Positions 1 to 9,545 of a stretch of 64,000 nt of DNA are shown piece by piece. A model generated the notes under the pieces. It had not been told where the DNA came from and did not search any database. It saw only the letters and a program-made list of their open reading frames with translations. The stretch's first letter is position 1. Each line of letters starts with the position of its first letter. The stretch lies in assembly GCA_965219485.1 (NCBI GenBank), contig OZ244774.1, positions 310,001-374,000 of the forward strand, written 5' to 3'. A program made the position numbers and the translations under genes. Origin of the DNA: UBA8337 sp937907245 (GTDB lineage Bacteria; Pseudomonadota; Alphaproteobacteria; RS24).

Positions 1-1
1 G

Positions 2-1144
2 CTGAAAGGCGAATATACCGAAGGCGCGGGGCCCGGCATCGATATTTATGCGACCCGCCAGCCGCTTGGCATTGTGGCGGGCATTACGCCCTTTAATTTT
101 CCAGCCATGATTCCAATGTGGATGTTCGGCATCGCCATTGCTTGTGGCAATGCGTTTATCCTAAAGCCATCGGAAAAAGACCCAAGCCTACCTGTGCGTT
201 TGGCCGAGCTGATGCTTGAGGCGGGCGCACCGGAAGGTCTGCTGAACGTTGTGCATGGCGATAAAGAGGCCGTGGATGCGGTTCTGCATCACCCTGATAT
301 TAAAGCCGTGAGCTTTGTCGGCTCGTCTGATATTGCCCAATATGTTTACTCGACGGGTGCCGCCAACGGCAAACGCGTACAAGCTATGGGCGGCGCTAAA
401 AACCACGGCATCATTATGCCAGACGCCGACATGGACCAAGTGATTGCCGACTTCTCGGGCGCGGCTTTTGGCTCGGCTGGCGAACGCTGTATGGCCCTGC
501 CTGTGGCTGTGCCTGTAGGGAAAGCCACGGCCGATGAATTTATTGGCCGTATGCAAGAAGAAATGGCGAAATTAACCGTTGGCGTTTCCAGCGACCCAGA
601 CGCGCATTATGGCCCAGTGGTTTCGGCCGCGCATCGCGCCAAAGTAGAGAGCTATATCGAGATGGGCGTCAAAGAGGGCGCCGAGCTTCTTGTCGATGGT
701 CGTGGCCTTAGTTTGCAAGGGAATGAGGAAGGCTTTTTTATTGGGCCGTCTTTATTCGATAAGGTGACCTCGGATATGCAGTCTTATCAGGAAGAGATTT
801 TCGGGCCGGTATTGCAAGTGGTTCGTGCGGAAAACCTAGAAGAGGCGGCGCGTTTGCCGTCTGAGCATCCTTATGGCAATGGCGTGGCGATTTTCACCCG
901 CAATGGCTTGGCGGCGCGCGAATTTGCCTCCAAGGTAAACGTCGGCATGGTTGGCATAAATGTGCCAATTCCTGTGCCAGTGGCGTATCACACTTTTGGT
1001 GGCTGGAAGCGCTCGGCCTTTGGCGACACCAATCAGCATGGGCCGGAAGGTATTAAATTTTATACCAAAGTGAAAACAGTCACCCAGCGCTGGCCGTCTG
1101 GTGATGTGGATGATCAATCCTTCATCATCCCAACGATGAAATAA
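2..1144 (+). CDS. mmsA: Methylmalonate-semialdehyde dehydrogenase, 5' end outside window
   Basis: CoA-acylating aldehyde dehydrogenase that turns methylmalonate semialdehyde into propionyl-CoA (valine catabolism) and malonate semialdehyde into acetyl-CoA. The reading frame is open from base 2, so roughly the first 120 residues of a ~500-residue family protein are missing; 380 codons remain. Family signatures are ITPFNFPAMIPMWMF near the start, the catalytic-cysteine segment GSAGERCMAL (Cys codon at 488) and EEIFGPVLQV. The C terminus is intact and ends in a TAA stop. Propionyl-CoA made here fits the prpE gene nearby. The identification is firm; the true start cannot be seen. Confidence 0.95.
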   Translation: MKGEYTEGAGPGIDIYATRQPLGIVAGITPFNFPAMIPMWMFGIAIACGNAFILKPSEKDPSLPVRLAELMLEAGAPEGLLNVVHGDKEAVDAVLHHPDIKAVSFVGSSDIAQYVYSTGAANGKRVQAMGGAKNHGIIMPDADMDQVIADFSGAAFGSAGERCMALPVAVPVGKATADEFIGRMQEEMAKLTVGVSSDPDAHYGPVVSAAHRAKVESYIEMGVKEGAELLVDGRGLSLQGNEEGFFIGPSLFDKVTSDMQSYQEEIFGPVLQVVRAENLEEAARLPSEHPYGNGVAIFTRNGLAAREFASKVNVGMVGINVPIPVPVAYHTFGGWKRSAFGDTNQHGPEGIKFYTKVKTVTQRWPSGDVDDQSFIIPTMK

Positions 1145-1257
1145 ACTATCGGCTCAGGCCTCAAGGCTTGCCCTTTTTGTCAATCAGGGCATACTCAAGG
1201 CCAAGCTATAATTGTAATTTACCTCACGACAGGTGAGGCCGTTTTGATGGAAGAAAC

Positions 1258-2730
1258 ATGAGCCAGTCACAAGCCGCCGACGTAAAACATACCGATGTCT
1301 TAATTATCGGGGCCGGAATTTCCGGAATTTCCTCCGCTTTTCATATGAAAAAGCACAGCCCCCAAACGTCGTTCGAAATTCTCGAACAACGCGACAGCAT
1401 TGGCGGCACGTGGAACCTATTCAAATATCCCGGCGTGCGCTCCGATAGTGATATGTATACGCTCGGCTTTTCGTTCCGCCCATGGAAACAAGCCAAAGCC
1501 ATTGCCGATGCTCCCGCCATTATGGATTATCTAAAAGGCGCGGTGAACGATGGCAAAATTGACGAGACCATTCGCTTTGGGAAAAAAGTAGTGGAAGCCA
1601 AATGGTCCTCCCCCGACAGCAAGTGGTTCGTAACCATTGAAGATAAAGCTTCGGGCGAGCGCCAAATTCAAAGCTGCAAATTCATCCATAGCTGTGCCGG
1701 TTATTATAATTATGACCATGGGTATCAACCAGATTTCCCGGGCGCGGATAGCTTTAAAGGTGAGATTGTGCATCCGCAATTCTGGCCAGAGGGCTTGGAT
1801 TACGAAGGCAAAAAAGTGGTCGTCATCGGCTCTGGCGCCACGGCAGTTACCTTGGTGCCCGCCATGGCGCGCGCCGCCTCGCAAGTCACTATGTTGCAAC
1901 GTTCGCCGACATATATCGTGGCGCGTCCGGCGGAAGATGGGTTTGCCAATTTCACCCGTAAGTTTTTGCCGTCGATGATGGCCTATGGGTTGACGCGCTG
2001 GAAAAATGTTTTGATGGGACGTTTCTTCTTTTGGATGTGCAGGAAATATCCAGATGCCGTTAAAAAGCGTCTGTTGGCTGAATTGCCAGCTCTACTGCCA
2101 GAAGGCTTTGATATTGAGAAACACCTAACGCCTAAATATAACCCTTGGGATCAGCGCGTCTGCTTGGCGCCCGATGGTGATTTTTTCACCTCCATCCGCA
2201 AAGGCAAGGCCGATATTGTGACCGACCATATCGAGCGCTTTACGCCAAATGGCATTGAGCTGAAGTCTGGCGAAACCCTCGAGGCGGATATTGTGGTTTC
2301 TGCCACGGGCCTTGATTTGAACTTCCTAGGCAACATCCAAGTGAGTGTCGATGGCGAAGCGGTGGAGCCGGGCAATTTGCTGAATTACAAAGGCATGATG
2401 TATTCCGGTATCCCAAATCTTGTGGCGTCCTTTGGATATACCAATGCGTCTTGGACGCTGCGCTGTGACCTGACCTCGCGCTATCTGACGCGTATGGTAA
2501 ATTACATGGACAAAAAAGGTTTAGGCCGCGCCATGCCGACCCCCGATATGGCCGATGTCGAGTTCGAGCCTTTGCTCGATTTCTCCTCTGGCTACATAAC
2601 GCGCAAATCAGCTGAGCTGCCGAAACAGGGCAGCATTAAGCCTTGGGTTATGTATCAAAACTATATTGCCGACATCTTTTTGGTGAAATTTGGCGCCTTG
2701 CGCGACAATGGACTTAAATTCACCAAATAG
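1258..2730 (+). CDS. Flavin-containing monooxygenase, Baeyer-Villiger type
   Basis: Class B flavoprotein monooxygenase of 490 residues. An N-terminal FAD-binding Rossmann motif (GAGISG, residues 18-23) is followed by GGTWNLFKYPGVRSD. The Baeyer-Villiger fingerprint FxGxxxHxxxWP is present as FKGEIVHPQFWP (about 166-177). A second, NADPH-binding motif VIGSGATA lies near 190. The protein should insert oxygen into a ketone, or oxidise a soft heteroatom, using NADPH and O2; the substrate cannot be read from sequence. An AGGAAG-like site precedes the ATG. It stands alone on this strand and converges with the serine hydrolase gene. Single-component FMOs carry a closely similar fingerprint, so the exact reaction is inferred. 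Confidence 0.88.
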   Translation: MSQSQAADVKHTDVLIIGAGISGISSAFHMKKHSPQTSFEILEQRDSIGGTWNLFKYPGVRSDSDMYTLGFSFRPWKQAKAIADAPAIMDYLKGAVNDGKIDETIRFGKKVVEAKWSSPDSKWFVTIEDKASGERQIQSCKFIHSCAGYYNYDHGYQPDFPGADSFKGEIVHPQFWPEGLDYEGKKVVVIGSGATAVTLVPAMARAASQVTMLQRSPTYIVARPAEDGFANFTRKFLPSMMAYGLTRWKNVLMGRFFFWMCRKYPDAVKKRLLAELPALLPEGFDIEKHLTPKYNPWDQRVCLAPDGDFFTSIRKGKADIVTDHIERFTPNGIELKSGETLEADIVVSATGLDLNFLGNIQVSVDGEAVEPGNLLNYKGMMYSGIPNLVASFGYTNASWTLRCDLTSRYLTRMVNYMDKKGLGRAMPTPDMADVEFEPLLDFSSGYITRKSAELPKQGSIKPWVMYQNYIADIFLVKFGALRDNGLKFTK

Positions 2731-2740
2731 GGGTATGCCG

Positions 2741-3970
2741 CTATAGGCTGGCCGCTAAGGCGCGGGTGCCAACGAGCATTTGCTTGAAACTTTTACGCAG
2801 CATATTGGCTGTTTGGTCGGGGCTTGCGAAAGTTGCGATGACGAGGTTTTTTGCCTGATTGACGTAAATCACTTGGCCATGCACACCCATGGCTAAACGC
2901 TCGCCTTGGGCAACGTCGAAATTCCACCAAAAACTGCGATAGCCAGTAAAACCTGGCATGTATTTTGGGTGATCGGGGTCGGTATTAATGCCGGCTTTGC
3001 CAGCCGCCAAGTCTTCGGGCGTCAGGGTATAAGTGTCGGTCATCCAGTCGGCGGGCGCGATTTGTGTATCGCCCAATTTGCCATTGCCCAAGGCCATCAA
3101 GCCAAAGCGTGCCGCGTCCCGCAATGTCGAATTAAAGCCACCTGTGGAAATGGGGGCAAAAGCGACATCGGTGGTAAACACGCCATCATGTTCTGTGCCG
3201 AGTGGCGCCCAAATTTTATCGCGCACATAATCTTTCAGCGGTTGGCCCGTGACGCGCTCGATGAGCCAGCCAATGACATCCACATTGGGCGATTGATATT
3301 CATATTCAGCCCCGCTCACGCCGCCCTTGGCGCGGGTGAATTTTGGTAACATATCGCGCACGCCGCGCGGCGTGTCGGTCTGCATCGGGTCGATGGCCAG
3401 CAGTTCGAAATCTGCGAAAAAGCCTAAGCGACGGAAATATTCCAGATGCACACTGCCCGGGCTCATATCCTCATAGTCTTCTGTGTAATTAAGGGCGGTT
3501 ACCATGTTCAGCGTGTCGCGAAGGCTAACTTCAGCAAATACGCCGCCTTCTAGCTCTGGCAGATATTTGGCAGGTGAGGCGGTCTCGTCTATGCCATGTT
3601 CGCTGGCCGCAATGCCATAGGCGGTAGAGATGAGAGACTTGGTCATCGAAGCCCATAGATGGTGGTCGTGCGGGCGGAAGTTGTCGAAATAACTCTCATA
3701 GATAATCTCATTGTTTTGCACGACGAGATAGCCATCCAGCGAGTCGGCGGCCATGGCATCGCCAAGCCTTACGCGCTCGCCATTATGCTCATAAGTAAAA
3801 TTATCAATGTCTTGCGTAGTGCCTTTGGGCAGCTGATAAATAGTCTCGCCACGCGGTATCATAACGCTGGGAAGAATGGAGAAATTACGCAAGGCCCAGC
3901 GAATATTATCGGGCGCGCGCCAGCCAGAAAACGAGGCGGTAGAGGGCGTTTGGCGAGAGTATTTAGACAT
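2741..3970 (-). CDS. Serine hydrolase, beta-lactamase/class C family
   Basis: Penicillin-binding-protein-like serine hydrolase of 409 residues. The catalytic SxxK is in WASMTKSLIST, the Tyr-x-Asn equivalent is near EYEYQSPN, and a His-Gly pair in MGVHGQVIYVN takes the place of KTG. No signal peptide is evident, so it is probably cytoplasmic and more likely an esterase or amide hydrolase (6-aminohexanoate-dimer hydrolase-like) than a beta-lactamase. The start has AAAGGAA ten bases upstream. It lies 24 bp downstream of a crotonase gene on the same strand and probably shares its transcript with prpE. The substrate is unknown. Confidence 0.85.
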   Translation of the reverse strand: MSKYSRQTPSTASFSGWRAPDNIRWALRNFSILPSVMIPRGETIYQLPKGTTQDIDNFTYEHNGERVRLGDAMAADSLDGYLVVQNNEIIYESYFDNFRPHDHHLWASMTKSLISTAYGIAASEHGIDETASPAKYLPELEGGVFAEVSLRDTLNMVTALNYTEDYEDMSPGSVHLEYFRRLGFFADFELLAIDPMQTDTPRGVRDMLPKFTRAKGGVSGAEYEYQSPNVDVIGWLIERVTGQPLKDYVRDKIWAPLGTEHDGVFTTDVAFAPISTGGFNSTLRDAARFGLMALGNGKLGDTQIAPADWMTDTYTLTPEDLAAGKAGINTDPDHPKYMPGFTGYRSFWWNFDVAQGERLAMGVHGQVIYVNQAKNLVIATFASPDQTANMLRKSFKQMLVGTRALAASL

Positions 3971-3994
3971 GATGATTTCCTTTAGAGCGTTTCG

Positions 3995-4768
3995 TTATTT
4001 TTGCTTCTGGCCGCGTTGGCGAATGTTTTCGCGTCGCGCTTCAATAGCCTGCCCGTCGACTTTAGAGTTTGCGGCGCCGCTGCGTTTGGCTTCCAAATGC
4101 ATGCCATCGCCAAAAGTCTGTGCATAGCCGTCGTCCATCAGGGCTTTATAAGCAATCAGCGTTTCGGGCACGCAAGATTCCATGTCGCTGGCCAGTTGCA
4201 AGGCCGTGTCCAACAAAGCGTCTGGCGCCACCACATGATTGATCAAACCCCAATCTAGGGCTTGCTCAGCCGAGATAAAGTTGCCGGTCAGCGATACTTC
4301 TTTAGCGCGCGATGGGCCCAATAAGCGGGTGAGTTTTTGGCTCAAGCCCCAGCCGGGCAAAATACCGACACGGGCATGGGTATCGGCAAAGCGCGTGTTG
4401 GGCGTGCCGATAAGCACATCGCAAGCCAAAGCGATTTCGAAACCACCCGTGATGGCCACGCCGTTAATGGCTCCAATGACGGGGCCTGAAAAACGCCCGA
4501 TAGATTTCACCGGATCATCGGTGGTAATGGCGATGGCAGGGCCGTCAGCATTTTCGCCTAGTTCTTTCAAGTCCAGACCCGCCGTAAAAGCTCGCTCTCC
4601 GGCACCGGTTAAAATGACCACGCGAATATCGGTATCGGCTTCTAATTTATCCATGGTTTGCGCCAGTTGGCTTTTCAATGGTGCCGATAAAGCGTTCATC
4701 GCTTCGGGGCGATTGAGGGTAACAATGGCGGTGGCGCCGTGGCGGTCTACGGTAACGAGTTCAGTCAT
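3995..4768 (-). CDS. Enoyl-CoA hydratase/isomerase family protein (crotonase)
   Basis: Crotonase-fold protein of 257 residues acting on acyl-CoA. The oxyanion-hole regions are AFTAGLDLKEL and AITGGFEIALACD. The first catalytic Glu (GGFEIALACD) is kept, but the second, normally in a QPEI-type segment, is replaced by DTHARVGILPGWG, so the residue aligned with Glu164 is His. That is a known-looking subfamily and need not be inactive, but ordinary hydration should not be assumed. I chose the second ATG because AAAGGAA overlaps the first. It sits between prpE and the serine hydrolase in one probable operon. The substrate is unassigned. Confidence 0.85.
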   Translation of the reverse strand: MTELVTVDRHGATAIVTLNRPEAMNALSAPLKSQLAQTMDKLEADTDIRVVILTGAGERAFTAGLDLKELGENADGPAIAITTDDPVKSIGRFSGPVIGAINGVAITGGFEIALACDVLIGTPNTRFADTHARVGILPGWGLSQKLTRLLGPSRAKEVSLTGNFISAEQALDWGLINHVVAPDALLDTALQLASDMESCVPETLIAYKALMDDGYAQTFGDGMHLEAKRSGAANSKVDGQAIEARRENIRQRGQKQK

Positions 4769-4779
4769 GGTCATTTCCT

Positions 4780-6681
4780 TTAAGCGGTTTGGGGGTAGCC
4801 GAGCGCCAATAAGCGCTCGCTGATTTCATCTAAAATTACGGGGTCGTCAATGGTGGCGGGCAGGTTCCAGTCTTCGCCATTGGCGATTTTTCGAATGGTG
4901 GCGCGCAATATTTTGCCCGAGCGTGTTTTGGGCAAGCGCGCAACCCGCGTTGCTAATTTGAACGAAGCGACAGGGCCAATTTCATCGCGCACTTTTTGGA
5001 TGCATTGTTGAATAATCTCTTCGTCGGGAGCGGTCACTCCATCGTTAAAGACCAAAAGCCCGAGGGGTAATTCGCCCTTCAGCGCGTCTTTGACCCCCAT
5101 AACGGCACATTCGGCGATGTCGGGATGGCCGGCTAAAACTTCCTCCATACCGCCCGTCGACAAGCGGTGGCCCGCGACATTGATAATATCGTCGGTGCGC
5201 GACATGACATAGAGATAGCCGTCTTGGTCTAGAAATCCGGCGTCGCCGGTTTTGTAATAGCCCGGATAACTTTCCAAATAAGAGCTTTCAAAGCCCGCCC
5301 TGTTTTGCCAAAGGTCTGGCAAGCAGCCAGGCGGCAGCGGCAGTTTTAAAACAATCGCTCCGGTTTCTTGCGCGGCCACGGGGCGGCCATCTTCGTCCAA
5401 AACAGCTAGCTCATACCCCGGCATGGCCACTGCGGGGGAGCCTTTTTTAATGGGCAGGGCTTCGATGCCAATTGGGTTGGCACAAATTGGCCAGCCCGTT
5501 TCTGTCTGCCACCAATTGTCGATGACGGGAACGCCAAGCGCCGCTTCGGCCCAGTTAATTGTGTCGGGGTCTACGCGCTCGCCCGCCAAATATAAAGTCT
5601 CGAAATGGCGCAAATCATAATCGGCCACCAGCTTGCCTTCGGGGTCTTGTTTTTTAATCGCGCGAAAGGCAGTGGGCGCGGTGAATAGGGCCTTTACTTT
5701 GTGCTCGGCGAGCACGCGCCAGAAAGCGCCGGCATCGGGTGTGCCAATGGGTTTGCCCTCATAAATGATACTGGTGGCACCCACGCATAAGGGGCCATAT
5801 AGAATAAAACTATGCCCCACCACCCAGCCAAAGTCGGAGGCTGACCAGAACACATCGCCCGCGCCAATGGTGTAAATATTTTCCATCGCCCAAGATAAAG
5901 AGACCAAATGGCCGCCCGTGTCTCGCACAACGCCCTTGGGCACGCCGGTGGTGCCAGACGTGTAAAGGATATAAAGCGGGTCGGTGGCCATAACAGGCAC
6001 GCAAGCTGGGCGGTTGTTTTGCGCCCGTGCTTTGTCTTCTTCGGCTTGCCAATCAAAATCACGCCCAGCCTGTAAAGAGGCCTTGGCTTCGGGGCGCTGA
6101 AATATAAGGCAAGCGCTTGGCTTATGGGTGGCCAGCTCTATCGCGCCATCGAGCAGGGGCTTATAGGCGATGGTGCGGCCCGGCTCGAGCCCGCAAGAGG
6201 CGGCGAGAATGAGTTTTGGTTTGGCGTCATTCAAACGTGTGGCCAGCTCGGCTGCGGCAAAGCCGCCAAAGACAATCGAATGCACCGCACCAAGGCGCGC
6301 GCACGCCAAAGCGGCAATCGCGGTCTCTACAATCATCGGCATATAGATAATCACGCGGTCGCCTTTTTCGACGCCATGGCTGACCAACATGCCCGCCACC
6401 AGCTCGACGCGATCCAGCAGGTTTGCGTAGCTGAGTTTTGTTACACTCTCGGTCAGCGGGCTATCATGGATAAAGGCAATGCGATCGCCATGGCCATCGT
6501 TCACATGGCGGTCGACGCAATTGAAGCAGGTGTTCAACACGCCGTCGACATACCACCGATCACCGCTTTCATTGGTTTCAAAAATGGTTTTAGGAGGGGT
6601 ATCCCAGCTCACGCGCGTGGCTTGGGTCTGCCAAAACGCCTTCGGATCGCTTTGCCACTGTTGATAGATATCTTGATACAT
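4780..6681 (-). CDS. prpE: Propionyl-CoA synthetase
   Basis: ANL-superfamily acyl-CoA ligase of 633 residues that activates propionate with ATP and CoA. It carries the AMP-binding motif YTSGTTGVPKG followed by VVRDTGGH (about residue 240), which is typical of PrpE rather than Acs, then WWQTETGWPI, YKTGDAG and the C-terminal catalytic lysine in KTRSGKILR. The N-terminal ACAS_N-like part begins YQQWQSDPKAFWQ. A GGGAG site precedes the ATG. It leads a minus-strand run with a crotonase and a serine hydrolase, and propionyl-CoA is also the product of mmsA nearby. Another short-chain acid as substrate remains possible. Confidence 0.93.
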   Translation of the reverse strand: MYQDIYQQWQSDPKAFWQTQATRVSWDTPPKTIFETNESGDRWYVDGVLNTCFNCVDRHVNDGHGDRIAFIHDSPLTESVTKLSYANLLDRVELVAGMLVSHGVEKGDRVIIYMPMIVETAIAALACARLGAVHSIVFGGFAAAELATRLNDAKPKLILAASCGLEPGRTIAYKPLLDGAIELATHKPSACLIFQRPEAKASLQAGRDFDWQAEEDKARAQNNRPACVPVMATDPLYILYTSGTTGVPKGVVRDTGGHLVSLSWAMENIYTIGAGDVFWSASDFGWVVGHSFILYGPLCVGATSIIYEGKPIGTPDAGAFWRVLAEHKVKALFTAPTAFRAIKKQDPEGKLVADYDLRHFETLYLAGERVDPDTINWAEAALGVPVIDNWWQTETGWPICANPIGIEALPIKKGSPAVAMPGYELAVLDEDGRPVAAQETGAIVLKLPLPPGCLPDLWQNRAGFESSYLESYPGYYKTGDAGFLDQDGYLYVMSRTDDIINVAGHRLSTGGMEEVLAGHPDIAECAVMGVKDALKGELPLGLLVFNDGVTAPDEEIIQQCIQKVRDEIGPVASFKLATRVARLPKTRSGKILRATIRKIANGEDWNLPATIDDPVILDEISERLLALGYPQTA

Positions 6682-6801
6682 ACTGTCTCCCGTTGCGCGT
6701 AGCTTATCGGTTGGGCGAAAAAGGTCAATCTCTGGCGCTATCGCGGCTTGTCTTTCGCGTGGGCATGAGGCAATCTTGGGGTAATTGGGGAGAAGATAAT
6801 C

Positions 6802-8694
6802 ATGAAACTTAATGTTTGGCTAACCGCCGCTTTACTCGTTGCGCCGCTTGCAGTGCAGGCTGGCCCGGAAGACCGCAAGGCTTTGTTTGGGGAAACCCAT
6901 TTGCATACGAACCTGTCTTTTGATGCGTTTATTTTTGGCAATCGCAATGGCCCAGATGCGGCTTATGAATTTGCTAAAGGCAAGGCGATTCAGCACCCTT
7001 CCGGCTTTGAAATGAAAATGCGCGTGCCGCTTGATTTTCAGGCGGTGACCGACCACGCCATGTATTTAGGTATGGTACCGGCGATGTTCGATGAAACGAC
7101 ATCCGTTGGCCAACATCCGGTAGCCAGTGGCCTGCGCACCGCGGAGACGGCCTCCGCACGTCGCGCCGCCTTTGGCGCTATGATGCCTTACATTGGCCAG
7201 CAAGTAGAAGACGATTTGTTGGATATGAATATCGTGCGCTCTACCTGGGAAGACATTAAACAGGCTGCCAATCGCCATAATGATCCGGGCAAATTTACCG
7301 CGATGATTGGATATGAATATACCTCGTCGCAAGACACGTTTGAAAACCTGCACCGCAATGTTTTGTTCCGTGGCGATGCGCCGGCCGAGCCGTTTTCTCG
7401 TCTCATCTCTAAAAATCCAGAGAATCTTTGGCGCTGGATGGATAGCATTCGCGAACAAGGCATGGACTCGATTGCCATTCCGCATAACTCCAATGGCTCC
7501 GATGGCTATATGTTCGACGATGTGACCTATGATGGTGCGCCAATTGATAAAAAATATAGCGATCTGCGGATGCGAAATGAGCCTTTGGTGGAAATCAGCC
7601 AAGTGAAAGGCACATCGGAAACGCATCCATTGCAGAGCCCGAATGATGAATTTGCGGCTTTTGAAATTATGCCATATCAAATCGCGACTTGGTATGAGAG
7701 CCGAGTGGAAGGCTCTTATGTTCGCGATGCCTATAAGCGCGGCTTGCAAATGCAGGCGCGGGGACAGGGCAACCCATATAAATTTGGTCTGATTTCGGCT
7801 TCCGATACGCATGTGTCGGCTGGCGCCTTTGATGAATATGACTATTGGTCCAAAATCGGTTTGGTGGATGCCAACGGCCTTTTGCGTGGCTCGGTTCGCC
7901 TAAGCTGGACGCAACGCTTGGGCGCGCAAATTTTCCGCGTTCGCAACTGGTGGACACAAATGAATACTCTAGAAGGCGCCCGCACGGGAAATCCGCCTAA
8001 GAATCCAGCTCCTGGCTTTTTGCAGATGCAGTGGTCGAGCTGGGGCGCGGCCGGTCTGGCCGGTGTTTGGGCCGATGAAAACACCCGTGGGTCTATTTTT
8101 GATGCCATGCGCCGTAAAGAAACATTTGGCACCAGTGGCCCGCGCATGCGGGTTCGGATGTTTGCTGGCTACGGCCTGCAAGCCAAATGGCTCGACGATG
8201 CGCAATTGGTTAAAAAAGCCTATCAACGCGGCGTTCCGATGGGCGCTGATTTGAAAGCGCGCAAAGGCCAAAGCCCAGACTTCTTGGTATGGGCAACGCG
8301 CGACCCTGGCAGCGCGCCGCTCCAGCGTTTGCAAATTGTTAAAGGTTGGGTCGATAGCGAAGGCGAAGCGCATGAGAAGATTTACGATGTTGCTTGTGCA
8401 GGCGGTGTCTCGCCCGATGCGAGCACCAATCGTTGCCCAGATAATAATGCCGTTGTGGACACTAAAACCTGTGCCTATAGCGCCGATACGGGCGCCAATG
8501 AGCTGAAAGCCCATTGGCAAGACCCGCAAAGCACAGATGGCGAAAACGCTTTTTATTATGTGCGCGGTATCGAGAACCCAACTTGCCGTTGGTCGACATG
8601 GGATGCCATTCGGGCCGATAGCCTGCCCAATCCATCTTTGGCGAAAACCATTCAAGAACGCGTTTGGTCGTCGCCTATATGGCTTGAACACTAG
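6802..8694 (+). CDS. DUF3604 family protein, exported, PHP-like
   Basis: Large protein of 630 residues with a signal peptide (MKLNVWLTAALLVAPLAVQA, cleavage about residue 20). The motif GETHLHTNLSFDA and later His/Asp residues (VTDHAMYLG, SIAIPHNSNGSDG, SASDTHVSAG) resemble the metal-binding loops of PHP-fold phosphoesterases, so a metallohydrolase in the periplasm is plausible. Four cysteines sit in the C-terminal 120 residues. The ATG is preceded by GGAGAAG. It heads an operon with a PpiC-like isomerase (17 bp gap) and a HupE/UreJ membrane protein. DUF3604 has no firmly established substrate that I know of. Confidence 0.88.
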   Translation: MKLNVWLTAALLVAPLAVQAGPEDRKALFGETHLHTNLSFDAFIFGNRNGPDAAYEFAKGKAIQHPSGFEMKMRVPLDFQAVTDHAMYLGMVPAMFDETTSVGQHPVASGLRTAETASARRAAFGAMMPYIGQQVEDDLLDMNIVRSTWEDIKQAANRHNDPGKFTAMIGYEYTSSQDTFENLHRNVLFRGDAPAEPFSRLISKNPENLWRWMDSIREQGMDSIAIPHNSNGSDGYMFDDVTYDGAPIDKKYSDLRMRNEPLVEISQVKGTSETHPLQSPNDEFAAFEIMPYQIATWYESRVEGSYVRDAYKRGLQMQARGQGNPYKFGLISASDTHVSAGAFDEYDYWSKIGLVDANGLLRGSVRLSWTQRLGAQIFRVRNWWTQMNTLEGARTGNPPKNPAPGFLQMQWSSWGAAGLAGVWADENTRGSIFDAMRRKETFGTSGPRMRVRMFAGYGLQAKWLDDAQLVKKAYQRGVPMGADLKARKGQSPDFLVWATRDPGSAPLQRLQIVKGWVDSEGEAHEKIYDVACAGGVSPDASTNRCPDNNAVVDTKTCAYSADTGANELKAHWQDPQSTDGENAFYYVRGIENPTCRWSTWDAIRADSLPNPSLAKTIQERVWSSPIWLEH

Positions 8695-8711
8695 GACTGA
8701 AGACAACACGC

Positions 8712-9545
8712 ATGAAGCAAAAATTGAACACGCTCTTGCGCGACCGACTGGTTTGGTTCGTCGTCTTGGGACTTGGGCTGTTTGCCCTCGACTATGCCAG
8801 CGGAAAACGTTTGGAAAGCCGCATTCTGATTGACTTGCCATTGGTCGAAAAGCTGGTGGCGCAATGGGAAGGCCAGACCAAACGCCGCCCCAATGCGCAA
8901 GAATTAGATGCCTTGGTGGAGGGTTATATTCGGGAAGAAATTCTGGTTCGTGAAGCCAGACGCCTCGGCTTGGATGATGAGGATGTGATTATCCGTCGTC
9001 GTTTGGCGCAAAAAGTTGAGTTTTTTCTGGATGAAAACAATCCACCAGAGCTGCCCGATGAAGCTGGGCTGAAGGCTTGGTTTGACCAAAATCGGGCGGC
9101 CTATGATACGCCAGCCAAATTAACTTGGCGCCATATCTATGCCAGCGACGAAGCCCAAGCGCAGGCTCTATTGGCTCAAGTAAAAGGCAAAGAGGCCAAA
9201 AATTGGCGCTCGTTGGGTCAACCGTTCATGCTAAACCGCGCGTATACGCGCCAAGATCAACTAGAGATGGCGCAAATTATGGGCGCGGAGTTTGCGGCCC
9301 AAATGTTTGATGCTAAATCCATTGCGAGCCCCGATGATTGGGTGGGCCCGATACGTTCCGCCTATGGCTGGCATGTGGTGGCCGTGGATACGCGGTATGA
9401 AACGCAGCCCGCACGCTTTGAGGCCATCGCTGAAAAAATAGCCAAAGACTGGGCCAATGAGCAGGGGCGTATCGCTAAACTGGAAGCTTGGCGAGAGCTT
9501 CGGGCGTCTTATGATATTGAGCTGGTTCCGGTAGAAGACCAGTGA
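8712..9545 (+). CDS. Membrane-anchored PpiC-type peptidyl-prolyl isomerase
   Basis: 277 residues: a short cytoplasmic start, one hydrophobic segment (about 13-30, VWFVVLGLGLFALDYA), then a SurA-like N-terminal helical region (EGYIREEILVREARRLGLDDEDVIIRRRLAQKVEFF) and a parvulin-like C-terminal domain (WRHIYAS, YGWHVVAVDTR). It should face the periplasm as a chaperone or isomerase. The parvulin part looks divergent and short, so catalytic activity is uncertain. It is translationally linked to the next gene (TGATG) and follows DUF3604 closely, which suggests it may help fold a secreted partner; that link is inferred. Confidence 0.8.
   Translation: MKQKLNTLLRDRLVWFVVLGLGLFALDYASGKRLESRILIDLPLVEKLVAQWEGQTKRRPNAQELDALVEGYIREEILVREARRLGLDDEDVIIRRRLAQKVEFFLDENNPPELPDEAGLKAWFDQNRAAYDTPAKLTWRHIYASDEAQAQALLAQVKGKEAKNWRSLGQPFMLNRAYTRQDQLEMAQIMGAEFAAQMFDAKSIASPDDWVGPIRSAYGWHVVAVDTRYETQPARFEAIAEKIAKDWANEQGRIAKLEAWRELRASYDIELVPVEDQ

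Noticed and set aside
1150..1185. Terminator after mmsA
   Set aside because: Only a weak 5-bp stem (AGGCC-TCAA-GGCTT) followed by GCCCTTTTTG; not convincing enough to call.
7066..8841. Two long minus-strand frames (248 and 290 codons) opposite the DUF3604 gene
   Set aside because: No domain or RBS, and the plus-strand protein is coherent with a signal peptide and motifs.
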